From the NCBI GenBank assembly GCA_026387915.1, contig JAPLKS010000017.1, positions 248,001 through 312,000 of the forward strand: a stretch of 64,000 nucleotides of DNA, read 5' to 3'. How positions within the stretch are numbered: position 1 is the stretch's first letter; every line of letters starts with the position of its first letter. The notes beneath the pieces are model-generated. The model worked only from the letters and a program-made list of their open reading frames with translations, was not told where the DNA came from and searched no databases. A program made the position numbers and the translations under genes. Positions 47,703 through 55,548 of this stretch are shown here, piece by piece. The DNA is from Gemmatimonadota bacterium. GTDB taxonomy: Bacteria; Gemmatimonadota; Gemmatimonadetes; Gemmatimonadales; Gemmatimonadaceae.

Positions 47703-47872
47703 CGAGCCTCGCGCAGTTGGCGGCCTGCCGACTCGTGCGCGAGTGACGTTGGTGTGACGGCAACGTTCAGATTCGGCCAGCGTGTATTCGATGCCGCGCC
47801 GCGCCCCAGTTCGCACTATCCTCCCGTCCGTGCTCGGAATGGGTCTGCGATCCCGCCGAGTGAAACGGGGGG

Positions 47873-48592
47873 ATGCGCGTCATGTGCGAGCGTGCCGATG
47901 GTCGTGGGGAGTGGCGAGTGCAGCGGGAGGTGCGAGAGAGGTTCGGTGTGCGGGCGCCGGTTCTGATGGGTGGCGCGCTGGTGGTGCCGCTTGTGGTGGT
48001 GGCTCCGTACATCATTCGATCGCTTGCAAACCAGCTTCATTCGGCGAATTCCGCGACGTTGCAACTGCTGTGCGCTGCTGCATTTGTCGCGGTGGTGCAG
48101 GCCGCCGCTTGGTGCGTGCGCCGCAGTGCGGGCTGGCCGATGCACATGGCGAACTCCCGTGCGTGGATGCGGGGTGCTGTGCGCTTCGTCCTCGCCGGCG
48201 TCCCCCTCGTGGTTCTACTGTCCGCTCGCACCAGCTCGGCGACGCCCCTGATCGACGGCGCGCGTGCCCAATGGCTGATGCTCACCGCGCTCCTGCCGGC
48301 CCTGACCGAGGAGCTCGCATTCCGGGGACTGCTCACGGAGACCGTCAGTGCGGCGGTCGCGGAGCTGGTCGGGCGCGTCCGCGTGCGCGCGGGCGTGACG
48401 TTGGTGGTTGTGTCGCTGACATTCGCTCTCGCGCACGGGGGCATCACCAGGCCCGCCCTGGGGTGGTCGCTCATCGCCGCGCGGTTCGCGGCGGGGCTCG
48501 TCTTCGGTTCGTTGGCATTCGGCGATCGCTCGTTGCTCGCCCCGATGCTGGCGCACGCGATGTACGACGCTGCCGTCGCCCACTGCTGGTAA
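47873..48592 (+). CDS. CPBP-family intramembrane glutamic protease
   Basis: A 239-residue membrane protein with about seven hydrophobic segments. ALTEELAFRGLL (Glu146/Glu147 and Arg151) is motif 1 of the CAAX-protease/bacteriocin-processing (CPBP) family, FALAHGG is motif 2 and HAMYDAA is motif 3. Members cleave within membranes, mature bacteriocins or confer self-immunity. It is followed 53 bp later by a lipoprotein and a 61-residue membrane peptide on the same strand. Confidence 0.85.
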   Translation: MRVMCERADGRGEWRVQREVRERFGVRAPVLMGGALVVPLVVVAPYIIRSLANQLHSANSATLQLLCAAAFVAVVQAAAWCVRRSAGWPMHMANSRAWMRGAVRFVLAGVPLVVLLSARTSSATPLIDGARAQWLMLTALLPALTEELAFRGLLTETVSAAVAELVGRVRVRAGVTLVVVSLTFALAHGGITRPALGWSLIAARFAAGLVFGSLAFGDRSLLAPMLAHAMYDAAVAHCW

Positions 48593-48645
48593 CGGAGGGG
48601 CCGCCACGGGCGGCCTCCATCCAGCAGCAAGGGAGAACCATTGCC

Positions 48646-49569
48646 ATGAATACCAAACGCTTTGCCATTGTCGGCGTTGTTGTCGCCGTGTTGACCGCCG
48701 CGACTGTTGTGGCGTGCAGCGATACGCGTTCGCCCGCGAGTCCGGTCGGTCCCGCGCCGACGCCAGATCTCTCGTCCATTATTGGTCCGCGCAGCGCCGA
48801 CGTAGTGGCCAACGAAGATCCCACGGTGTGGCGCCGCATTCCGTCGCGGTCGCGGTGGGTAGGGCAGGAGCACAACCGGTTGTTGAATCTCGCGCTGCAG
48901 AAGTACGCCGCAGTGAAAGCGTCCGATCCTGTTGCCGCGCAGGCGATGCGCCATGACTGCAACTGGGTGTTAGCGGTGATCAAGGGCAATCTTGCCGCCA
49001 CGGCGCAACACGGCGGCTTTGAGGCATCGCAGGAGCGCGCGTTCTTCATGGCGAGCGACATTGCGCCCCGGACGGCGCAGTGCCGCGCGATCGCGCAGCC
49101 GATGGCGCTGTTTGCGAGCGCGGCGACGGCCCGCTCCGTGGCGGCGGACGTCGCGCCGTTCAGCTCGGCGACGTTCGACGATGAAGCCGCAGCCATCAGC
49201 ATTGTGGAGCGGATGGCGAATGAAATCGGCAGTGCAGGTTCGCCGAGTGACATGGATGGCGCCATCAATCGCGCCGTGAATGCGGCCGGTTCGCTTGAGA
49301 GCGCGGAGCTTGTGTATGCGGCGGCGTCGGTGGCGGCGGGGAGTTCCGGCTACTGGGGTTCGGTGGGTGGCGATGCGCTCGCGATGAATGTGATGGCAGA
49401 TCCGCGCAGCGACTGGAACCGCTTTGCCCGTTTTGTGAGTGCTGACGCCGGTGGCGCCGCGGCGGCGCTTCGCGCCATGCAGGGACTGCCGATTCCGTGG
49501 CAGTTGAAGGGCGCGGTTGCGGCCTTGGTAGCAGTCGGGGCGAGTCTTTTTCAGTTTTTTGCCATCTAA
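48646..49569 (+). CDS. Lineage-specific lipoprotein, 307 aa
   Basis: The leader MNTKRFAIVGVVVAVLTAATVVACS ends in a lipobox-like VVAC, so this is probably a lipoprotein. The mature part is Ala/Ser-rich and helical (about 60-270). It ends in a hydrophobic stretch (PWQLKGAVAALVAVGASLFQFFAI) that could insert in a membrane. No family is recognised. Ribosome-binding AAGGGAG lies upstream. It sits between the CPBP protease and a 61-residue membrane protein, and may be the protease's substrate or partner; that is inference. Confidence 0.6.
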   Translation: MNTKRFAIVGVVVAVLTAATVVACSDTRSPASPVGPAPTPDLSSIIGPRSADVVANEDPTVWRRIPSRSRWVGQEHNRLLNLALQKYAAVKASDPVAAQAMRHDCNWVLAVIKGNLAATAQHGGFEASQERAFFMASDIAPRTAQCRAIAQPMALFASAATARSVAADVAPFSSATFDDEAAAISIVERMANEIGSAGSPSDMDGAINRAVNAAGSLESAELVYAAASVAAGSSGYWGSVGGDALAMNVMADPRSDWNRFARFVSADAGGAAAALRAMQGLPIPWQLKGAVAALVAVGASLFQFFAI

Positions 49570-49586
49570 ATCTCGGAGGACGTGCG

Positions 49587-49772
49587 ATGCCCAAGTTGGC
49601 GAAGGTATCGGAGTTCGTGTTTTCGGCGGTCTGGAATTTTCTCGCAGTGTATGGGCTGATGTCGCTGAGTGGGAATACGCGGATCAGAGACTCCGTCGCC
49701 GTTATGGTCATCAGCACCAGCGTCTCATTGGGTGCCGCGTGGCTGTACATGCGGCGCGTGGGCAAGGCGTAG
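49587..49772 (+). CDS. 61-residue membrane peptide
   Basis: The ATG at 49587 is placed by GGAGGA 6 nt upstream (49575-49580). The product has two hydrophobic helices (about 8-26 and 37-55) and a basic tail MRRVGKA. It follows the lipoprotein by 17 bp. It is too short for confident family assignment; possibilities are a subunit of a membrane complex, a small regulator, or a peptide acted on by the CPBP protease. Confidence 0.55.
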   Translation: MPKLAKVSEFVFSAVWNFLAVYGLMSLSGNTRIRDSVAVMVISTSVSLGAAWLYMRRVGKA

Positions 49773-49773
49773 C

Positions 49774-49801
49774 ACGCAGGACGCAGGACGCAGGACGCAG
49801 C
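49774..49801. repeat. Four tandem copies of a 7-bp unit (ACGCAGG)
   Basis: Three exact ACGCAGG copies and one ACGCAGC directly follow the 61-residue gene stop. A short simple repeat outside any gene, possibly variable in length between strains. Confidence 0.8.
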
Positions 49802-49828
49802 ACGTAGTTGAGCGGAGCAGAGCGTAAA

Positions 49829-49866
49829 CCAAGCGGGGCGACGGCATCTGCCGTCGCCCCGCTTGG
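49829..49866. terminator. Strong hairpin terminator
   Basis: Perfect 18-nt arms (49829-49846, 49849-49866) with a core GGGGCGACGGCA, followed by GTTTCTT. It lies between the plus-strand peptide gene and the minus-strand YggU gene and can serve both. The core is shared with the hairpin at 57501. Confidence 0.8.
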
Positions 49867-49891
49867 CGTTTCTTCCGATGCACGGCCGCGC

Positions 49892-50173
49892 TCATTCCAG
49901 CGCCCGCACCTGCGCCACGCTCACGCCGTCCACCTCCACCACTTTCGATCGTGAGCTGTCGCCACTCACAATGCGGACCGCGCGCTTGGGCACGCCCAGC
50001 GCGTCGGCAATCACCTCGATCACCGCGGCGTTCGCGGCGCCGTCCACAGGTGGTGCATGCACGCGCACCTTCAGCGCGTCGCCGTACAACCCATCCACGC
50101 CCACTCGGCTGGCCTTGGGTTGCACGCGCACGGCAAAACGCACGGCGTCCCCGCGCGGCGTCACCGTCAGCAT
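49892..50173 (-). CDS. DUF167/YggU-family protein
   Basis: A 93-residue small protein with the family's RVQPKASR, then VHAPPVDGAANAAVIE and GDSSRSKVVEV blocks. The function is not established; the fold is a small alpha/beta domain. It lies 13 bp after the YggT-like gene, a very common bacterial pairing. Confidence 0.88.
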   Translation of the reverse strand: MLTVTPRGDAVRFAVRVQPKASRVGVDGLYGDALKVRVHAPPVDGAANAAVIEVIADALGVPKRAVRIVSGDSSRSKVVEVDGVSVAQVRALE

Positions 50174-50186
50174 GACGGCGCCTGCG

Positions 50187-50777
50187 CTACCACAGTCGCA
50201 GGAAGAAACTCTGCAGCAGGTTCAGCAGCAGATAGCCAATGATCGGCGTGATGTCCATCATGCCGAGTGGCGGAATGAGGCGGCGGAGCGGACGCAGAAG
50301 CGGCTCGCTCAGATTGTAGCTCCAGCGCACGATCCAGTGCCCTGGGCGCACACGCACCCACGAGAGAATCACGCGCACAATGAGCGCGAGCTGCAGAATC
50401 GCAAACGACCACGCCACCAGCACGCGGTAGATACCGCGTGGTCCGCTGTCGATGGAGAACAACAGGAACGCGACTTGGTTGCGGATGAACTCGAGCAGCG
50501 AAATGAGCACGATGCCGGCGAGGATCACGAAGACCAGCGCCCACCACGGTGTGGCCTGCGGGACCCCGCCCGCGCGCACCACGCGTGCTTCGATAGGAGC
50601 GATAAGCGGGTCCACCGTGCCGCGCATGAACCGTGCGAGCGCACTGAACTGATTCACCTTGCGGGCGCGCACGAGCCAGTCGAGCGCGCACACACCGGCG
50701 AGCACGAGTGCGACGACAAAAAAACCGCCGCGAATGAAACCGAGCGTGAGATCCAGAGTTTGCACAACGCCAGCCAC
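50187..50777 (-). CDS. Double YggT-domain membrane protein
   Basis: A 196-residue inner-membrane protein with two YggT-like halves (about 10-70 and 115-195). ARFMRGTVDPLIAPIEARV and NLSEPLLRPLRRLIPPLGMMDITP are the equivalent amphipathic/proline-containing segments. YggT proteins help shape the envelope or osmotic tolerance; the exact role is unclear. I choose the GTG at 50775-50777, preceded by GGAGA; the frame continues to 51152 inside the aldehyde dehydrogenase but with no membrane sequence. Confidence 0.8.
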   Translation of the reverse strand: MAGVVQTLDLTLGFIRGGFFVVALVLAGVCALDWLVRARKVNQFSALARFMRGTVDPLIAPIEARVVRAGGVPQATPWWALVFVILAGIVLISLLEFIRNQVAFLLFSIDSGPRGIYRVLVAWSFAILQLALIVRVILSWVRVRPGHWIVRWSYNLSEPLLRPLRRLIPPLGMMDITPIIGYLLLNLLQSFFLRLW

Positions 50778-50791
50778 GATGCGTTCTCCGG

Positions 50792-52411
50792 TTACAGGGG
50801 GCGTCGCGGCGAAAACAACAGCCGGACCACAGCGGGAATGGCGGCGAGTCGTTCGAGTACGCTCTTGCTGTGGGCGAGGCGCACAAAGGCGTCGAGCCCG
50901 TCTGCATGCTCGCGCGAGTAGCCAAACCACCACGCCTGTCGCCAGCCGGTGAACTGATCGGCAATCACGGCCTTGGGACGTACGCACTCTTCCAGCCCCG
51001 CTATGCCGTGCGTGCGACCGATGCCACTCGACTTCACGCCGCCGTGCGGCACTTCTACCATACCAGGCGAAACAATCGCGTCGTTGAGCGTCACGCTGCC
51101 GGTTTCGATGCGCGCGGCCACGGCGGCGGCATGTGCGGTGTTCCGGCTCCACACGCTCGCCGACAATCCAAAATTACTCGCATTGGCGCGAGCCACGGCT
51201 TCGTTGTCGTCGCGAACCTTTACCACGGGAAGCAGCGGACCAAACGTTTCTTCGGTCAGCACCTTCGCGTCGGCCGGCACGTCCACCAGAACCGTGGGGG
51301 CGAAGTAGCTGCCCGTGGATCCCACCGGTGCTGCGGCACTCGCGGCAACGCGACTACCGCGCGCGATGGCATCGTCGCGCTGCTCGGTGAGCGTCGTGAC
51401 CGATGACGGGCGAATGACCGCCACGACATCGGTGTCCACCGACGAACCGGCACCCACCCGCAGCGCGCCGACAATCCGCGACATCTCCGACACGAGTTCG
51501 TCGTACACGTCGGCGTGGGCAAACACACGCTTTGGCGCCACGCACGTTTGGCCCGCGTTGCTAAATCGGCCCCAGAGAATGCCGCGCGCGGCGTGCGCCA
51601 CATTGGCGTCGGCAAGCACGATCGCGGCGTCGCTACCGCCGAGTTCGAGCGAGCAGGGCACCAGTCGGTTGCCGCAGGCGGACGCCACTTTGCGCCCAGT
51701 CGCCACACTGCCGGTAAAGAAAATCTTGTCGACCGGCGCGCCAGACAGTGCGGCGCCAGTGGAGCCATCGCCCTGTAGCACCGTCAGCACGTCGGCCGGC
51801 ACGCCGGCCTCGGCGAAGAGCGTGCCGATCATCGCGCCGCACGACGGGGTGAACTCGCTCGGCTTGAGGAGCACGGTGTTGCCCGTGACGAGGGCGGGGA
51901 AAATTTCGACCGTCGCCAGCATGAACGGGTAGTTCCACGGCGAGATAATGCCGACCACGCCGTAGGGGTCGTGCAGAATCTTGACCCGCTTTCGCATCAT
52001 CCCCATGGTCGCGCCGGTGCGCCACTTGCCGCGGAGGAACCGTGGGGCCTCGGCGGCGTAGAAATTCGCGAAGTCCATCGCGATGGTGATTTCGGTGCTG
52101 AGTGCCTCCGCGAGCGGTTTTCCGTTTTCGCGGGTAATGATGTCAGCCACCTCGTGGCGGCGGCGGTAGAGCACGTCGTGAAAGCGCCGCAGCATCTGGA
52201 TCCGGTCACCCAGGGGGGTGGCCGCCCAGGCCGGCTGGGCCTGTCTGGCCCGGGCGACGGCGGCCTCGACGTCAGCCGCCGAGGTGGTGGGGAATGACCG
52301 CCAGAGCTCGCCGGTGGCCGGGTCGCGGGATTCAACGGGCCGCCCCCCTAACGAAGGGGGGGAAGCTGTGGTCTCACTGTTGCTTAGCGTCGGGGGCAAG
52401 GTGGAGGTCAT
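50792..52411 (-). CDS. Aldehyde dehydrogenase family enzyme
   Basis: A 539-residue NAD(P)-dependent dehydrogenase. Features: ISPWNYPFML, FTGSVATGRKV (cofactor loop), LELGGSDAAIVLADANV (catalytic Glu), and SNAGQTCVAPKRV (catalytic Cys). The C-terminus has FGLSASVWSRN and an extra basic region of about 60 residues beyond the usual end, resembling succinate-semialdehyde or long-chain types. The ATG at 52409-52411 gives a typical N-terminus. It is followed by the YggT and YggU genes on the same strand. The substrate cannot be assigned. Confidence 0.88.
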   Translation of the reverse strand: MTSTLPPTLSNSETTASPPSLGGRPVESRDPATGELWRSFPTTSAADVEAAVARARQAQPAWAATPLGDRIQMLRRFHDVLYRRRHEVADIITRENGKPLAEALSTEITIAMDFANFYAAEAPRFLRGKWRTGATMGMMRKRVKILHDPYGVVGIISPWNYPFMLATVEIFPALVTGNTVLLKPSEFTPSCGAMIGTLFAEAGVPADVLTVLQGDGSTGAALSGAPVDKIFFTGSVATGRKVASACGNRLVPCSLELGGSDAAIVLADANVAHAARGILWGRFSNAGQTCVAPKRVFAHADVYDELVSEMSRIVGALRVGAGSSVDTDVVAVIRPSSVTTLTEQRDDAIARGSRVAASAAAPVGSTGSYFAPTVLVDVPADAKVLTEETFGPLLPVVKVRDDNEAVARANASNFGLSASVWSRNTAHAAAVAARIETGSVTLNDAIVSPGMVEVPHGGVKSSGIGRTHGIAGLEECVRPKAVIADQFTGWRQAWWFGYSREHADGLDAFVRLAHSKSVLERLAAIPAVVRLLFSPRRPL

Positions 52412-52615
52412 CTGCGTCGCTCGCTCGGCCAAAGGAATGTCAGAAAAGTGCCGCAATAGCGCCCCGGAGGCGAGCGGAGGGGGCTTTGGTGACGCCGCCC
52501 GCGCCCACGGGGTAATAGATAATGAAGTGTGGGGCGCATGGCGCGGGGGGGCTTCGGGTGGCGCCTTGTTCGACGGCTGGGTAACGTCCGGAATGCATTC
52601 CAGACCAGGCACAGC

Positions 52616-53158
52616 GTGAACGAGATCGATCCAGCCGTTCCCCTGCGGGCCAGAGCCGGCGATGAGAAGGCGTTCATCGAGATCGTGGAGTACTACTATC
52701 CGCGGTGTCTCCGGTTTGCGCGCAACATGTTGGGGAGTGACCAGGACGCCGAAGAGGCCGTGCAGGATGCGTTCGTGCGGGTGTTCGACAGTTTCCCGCG
52801 GTTTCGGGAAGACGCCCGGTTCGATCCGTGGCTTTTTCGCATTTTGGCCAATCGGTGCCGCACGATCCACGCTCGTTCGCGGCGGCATCAGTCGATGATC
52901 GAGTACGGCGATCTGCCCCTGTCGGCGGCGGCGGCGCCCGAGGAAGAAGAGTTCGGCGCGGATTGGGCCGAAGAAGTGCGGGTGATTTTGGAAACGCTCC
53001 CGGTGGAGCAGAAGGAAGCGTTCCTGCTGCGTCACGTCGAGGATTTGTCATACGAAGACATCGCCGCAGTGACCGGAGTCGGTCTCTCGGCATTACGAAT
53101 GCGGGTGAAGCGCGCGTGTGATACGCTGCGCGCCCGGCTGACCAAGGTGGAGAAATGA
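52616..53158 (+). CDS. ECF-type RNA polymerase sigma factor
   Basis: A 180-residue sigma-70-family protein. Region 2 (about 20-85) has YYPRCLRFARNMLGSDQDAE and AFVRVFDSFPRF with WLFRILANRCRT. Region 4 (about 120-178) has LPVEQKEAFLLRHVEDLSYE and GVGLSALRMRVKRACDTL, the -35-binding helix-turn-helix. There is no region 3 or 1.1. I start at the GTG 52616-52618 because AGG lies upstream and residues before it look non-native. It overlaps the following membrane protein by 4 nt (ATGA), the standard layout of a sigma/anti-sigma pair. Confidence 0.9.
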   Translation: MNEIDPAVPLRARAGDEKAFIEIVEYYYPRCLRFARNMLGSDQDAEEAVQDAFVRVFDSFPRFREDARFDPWLFRILANRCRTIHARSRRHQSMIEYGDLPLSAAAAPEEEEFGADWAEEVRVILETLPVEQKEAFLLRHVEDLSYEDIAAVTGVGLSALRMRVKRACDTLRARLTKVEK

Positions 53159-53751
53159 TCACGGACGAGCGGGACGAGGTGATTGACAGAGCGGCGCGTT
53201 CACTGTCGGCATTGCCGATGGTGAATCCGATGGCCGTGCTCGAAATCACATCGGCGGCTGCGGTGCACCGGTCCATGCGACCGGCGCGCGCGCGCGCGGT
53301 TTTGGGTTGGTTCCGTCGACCGTCGCTCTCTCTGGCTTCAACTGGGCTTCTGATGGCGGCCGCGCTGGTCATTGGGTTTGTAACGCGCGCCGCGATGACG
53401 GGCGCCGCAGAGACGCTTGGCACGCAGACGTCGGAGCATCCGGTGCTGACGCCGGCCGCCGATGCCGGAGCCGCCTCGCGCGGTGTGCCGGTGCCGATGG
53501 TGTACGACGCCAAGAATGCGCGCTCGGTGACCATCGTCGGTGATTTCAATAGTTGGGACCCCTCGGCTACCCCCATGACGCGTGTGGGAGTGGATGGTCC
53601 GTGGGCGGCGACGGTGCTCGCAAAGCCCGGCCGCCATGTGTACGCGTTCCTGGTCGACGGTACGACGCTGGTCGCCGACCCACGCTCCCCCAAGGCGCGC
53701 GACAACGATTACGGGGGCGACGCCTCCGTGCTGATGGTACCTACGCCATGA
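53155..53751 (+). CDS. Single-pass membrane protein with external CBM48 domain; anti-sigma candidate
   Basis: A 198-residue protein. Residues 1-55 are cytosolic and charged (MITDERDEVIDRAARSLSAL), about 57-76 is one TM helix, and the remainder is outside. Residues about 115-198 form a CBM48/AMPK-type glycogen-binding domain: SVTIVGDFNSWDPSATPM, then GRHVYAFLVDGTTLVADP. The topology and 4-nt overlap with the sigma gene match an anti-sigma factor, but the zinc-finger (HxxxCxxC) typical of many anti-sigmas is absent. An ECF regulator using a CBM48 sensor is not something I know as described. The glucan-sensing role is inference. Confidence 0.7.
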   Translation: MITDERDEVIDRAARSLSALPMVNPMAVLEITSAAAVHRSMRPARARAVLGWFRRPSLSLASTGLLMAAALVIGFVTRAAMTGAAETLGTQTSEHPVLTPAADAGAASRGVPVPMVYDAKNARSVTIVGDFNSWDPSATPMTRVGVDGPWAATVLAKPGRHVYAFLVDGTTLVADPRSPKARDNDYGGDASVLMVPTP

Positions 53752-54386
53752 CCTCACGCACTTCATTTCTGACGATTGCCGCGCTGCTGGTTGCGGCGGC
53801 GGGCGTTGCGGGCGCGCAGGACGCGCGGCTCTCGCTCATTCGCGATAACGCCACGCGCGACGTGGTGAATGCCCATTTGGTCAGCGCCTCGTCGCTGCGT
53901 CTGCCGGCGGAGCCCTTTGTTTCCAAGGCGCTCGAAGGCGTGGCCAAAAAGGCCACAATTAAGAGCATCCGCTCGGCGATGGCCGCGCTCGAAAAGCGCA
54001 TGAAGACGGCGTACGACCTGCTTGGTCCCACGGCGACGGTGGATGAACTCGCCGCCGGTGCAGACGCGATTTCGATGGGCGTCTCGGAAAAAACCATCAA
54101 GCAGATGCGGGATCGGGCACCCAACCGCTCGATCGCGATGGAACTCGGTGTGATTACCGAGCTGGTGGCCCGTGGCGTCCCCGCCAAAAAGGCCGCCGCA
54201 ATGATGCTCGACCTGATGGCGCGGGGCGCGACCGGTGTGCAACTTACGGCACTGGGTCGGGACGTGCAGGGCGATGTGGCTGCCGGGCTGAAGCCCGATG
54301 TAGCGCTCGATCTGCGCGGCCGAGGAGTCCTTTCACTCTTGCCGCCGCCGCCACCTGTGTCGAACGTCAATGTTCGCCCTCGGTAA
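53748..54386 (+). CDS. Secreted helical unknown protein
   Basis: A 212-residue protein with a clear signal peptide (MTSRTSFLTIAALLVAAAGVAGA) and a mostly helical mature part with regular Ala/Leu/Val spacing (about 35-190). It ends in a proline run (LLPPPPPVSNVNVRPR). Its ATG overlaps the CBM48 gene stop by 4 nt, so it is part of the sigma operon. No family is recognised. It could be a periplasmic partner that transmits a signal between the outer-membrane barrel encoded next and the membrane CBM48 protein. Confidence 0.6.
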   Translation: MTSRTSFLTIAALLVAAAGVAGAQDARLSLIRDNATRDVVNAHLVSASSLRLPAEPFVSKALEGVAKKATIKSIRSAMAALEKRMKTAYDLLGPTATVDELAAGADAISMGVSEKTIKQMRDRAPNRSIAMELGVITELVARGVPAKKAAAMMLDLMARGATGVQLTALGRDVQGDVAAGLKPDVALDLRGRGVLSLLPPPPPVSNVNVRPR

Positions 54387-54401
54387 GGCCACACGCATGG
54401 C

Positions 54402-55541
54402 ATGAGTCCACGCTTCATTGCGTGGGCTTTCTTGCTGGCGGCTGTTCGCGCCGCCGAGGCCCAATCACCGCAGGAAGTCGAGGTCGGCGTCGGGGTGGCG
54501 CGCGTGCAGCAGCGCGCGCGCGACGAGCGTCAGGCCGCGGTGGTGAATGCCACGTGGCGTTCCTCCGATCCGCGCTACGCCTTTCTCGTATCGGGCGCAC
54601 TCACCAACACCGGTGATCGTTCGTCGGCGGCCCAGATTGCGAGCGGCGTGGCGTGGCGCCCAGATCCCAGCGCGTGGTTTGTGCTGGAGGGGGGCGCCGG
54701 ACTCAATATTTTTGGCGTGTCAAACGTGGGTCGCGGCGGCAACGTGTACGGTGTGGTTCGGCCGCGCGTGCTCTGGGGCCCCGGTGGCGCGTGGATGAGC
54801 CTGGCAGAGGGGCAGACACTGCGCGACCTCGACCCGAGCCACGGCACGGCGGTCGAGGGCGGTGCGTGGATACAGGGCGGTGGATGGACGGCCTCTGTGT
54901 CGGGCAGCCACCTGCGCACCGACGATTGGCCGCTGTTTGAAGCGGCCGGAATATTTCTGAATCGCGACGCGTCGAGCTACGACGTGGACGATGTCATGGC
55001 CTCGCTCCGCTGGGTGAACGGTCCGTTCACGGCGGATGTGCAGAAAACGTGGCGTGTGGGACGTCGCGCCACGAACGCCGCTCAGCAGGCCGTGCTCTGG
55101 AGCGCCAGTTGGGCTGTCTCCGACCGTGTGGCGTTGGCGCTGACGGGCGGGCGCGTGCTGGCCGACCCTGTTCGCGGCACACCGGACGCGACGATCGCAT
55201 CGGCTACCGTGCGTCTCACGTGGCGGCCGTCGCGCAGTGAAGCCGACGTTCCAGGGGTGAACTCGTTTGCCCGCCTTGTACCGCAACCGGGTGGCGCGCT
55301 CCTTCTCGTAGCGGTGAACGTGCCCGATGGGGTGTCGGTGGATATTGCCGGCGATTTCAGTGGCTGGGAGCCGGCGCCGCTTCACCGCACGGCCAACGGT
55401 TGGGAGCTCGAGGTGCGGCTCCCCTCAGGACGGCATCGCGTGGCGGTACGGTTCGACGGCGGGGCGTGGCGCTCGCCGGGGAACTTGGCGAAGATGAAGG
55501 ATGAATTCGGTGGTGAATACGGCTTGATCATCGTACCCTGA
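54402..55541 (+). CDS. Putative outer-membrane beta-barrel with C-terminal CBM48
   Basis: A 379-residue exported protein (leader MSPRFIAWAFLLAAVRAAEA). Residues about 22-280 alternate polar and hydrophobic residues in the manner of beta strands (for example VEGGAWIQGGGWTASVSGS). This suggests a surface barrel, though I cannot prove it by eye. Residues about 295-375 are a second CBM48 domain: GVSVDIAGDFSGWEPAPLHR, then ELEVRLPSGRHRVAVRFDG. The gene starts 15 bp after the helical protein. Two glycogen-binding domains in one sigma-factor operon, one at each membrane, are the main feature of this region. Confidence 0.65.
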   Translation: MSPRFIAWAFLLAAVRAAEAQSPQEVEVGVGVARVQQRARDERQAAVVNATWRSSDPRYAFLVSGALTNTGDRSSAAQIASGVAWRPDPSAWFVLEGGAGLNIFGVSNVGRGGNVYGVVRPRVLWGPGGAWMSLAEGQTLRDLDPSHGTAVEGGAWIQGGGWTASVSGSHLRTDDWPLFEAAGIFLNRDASSYDVDDVMASLRWVNGPFTADVQKTWRVGRRATNAAQQAVLWSASWAVSDRVALALTGGRVLADPVRGTPDATIASATVRLTWRPSRSEADVPGVNSFARLVPQPGGALLLVAVNVPDGVSVDIAGDFSGWEPAPLHRTANGWELEVRLPSGRHRVAVRFDGGAWRSPGNLAKMKDEFGGEYGLIIVP

Positions 55542-55548
55542 GGATGCC

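Noticed and set aside
49774-49801. CRISPR-like tandem repeat
   Set aside because: The unit is only 7 bp with no spacers; it is a simple tandem repeat.
52340-52370. C6/G7 hairpin as terminator
   Set aside because: It lies inside the N-terminal coding part of the aldehyde dehydrogenase and has no T-run.
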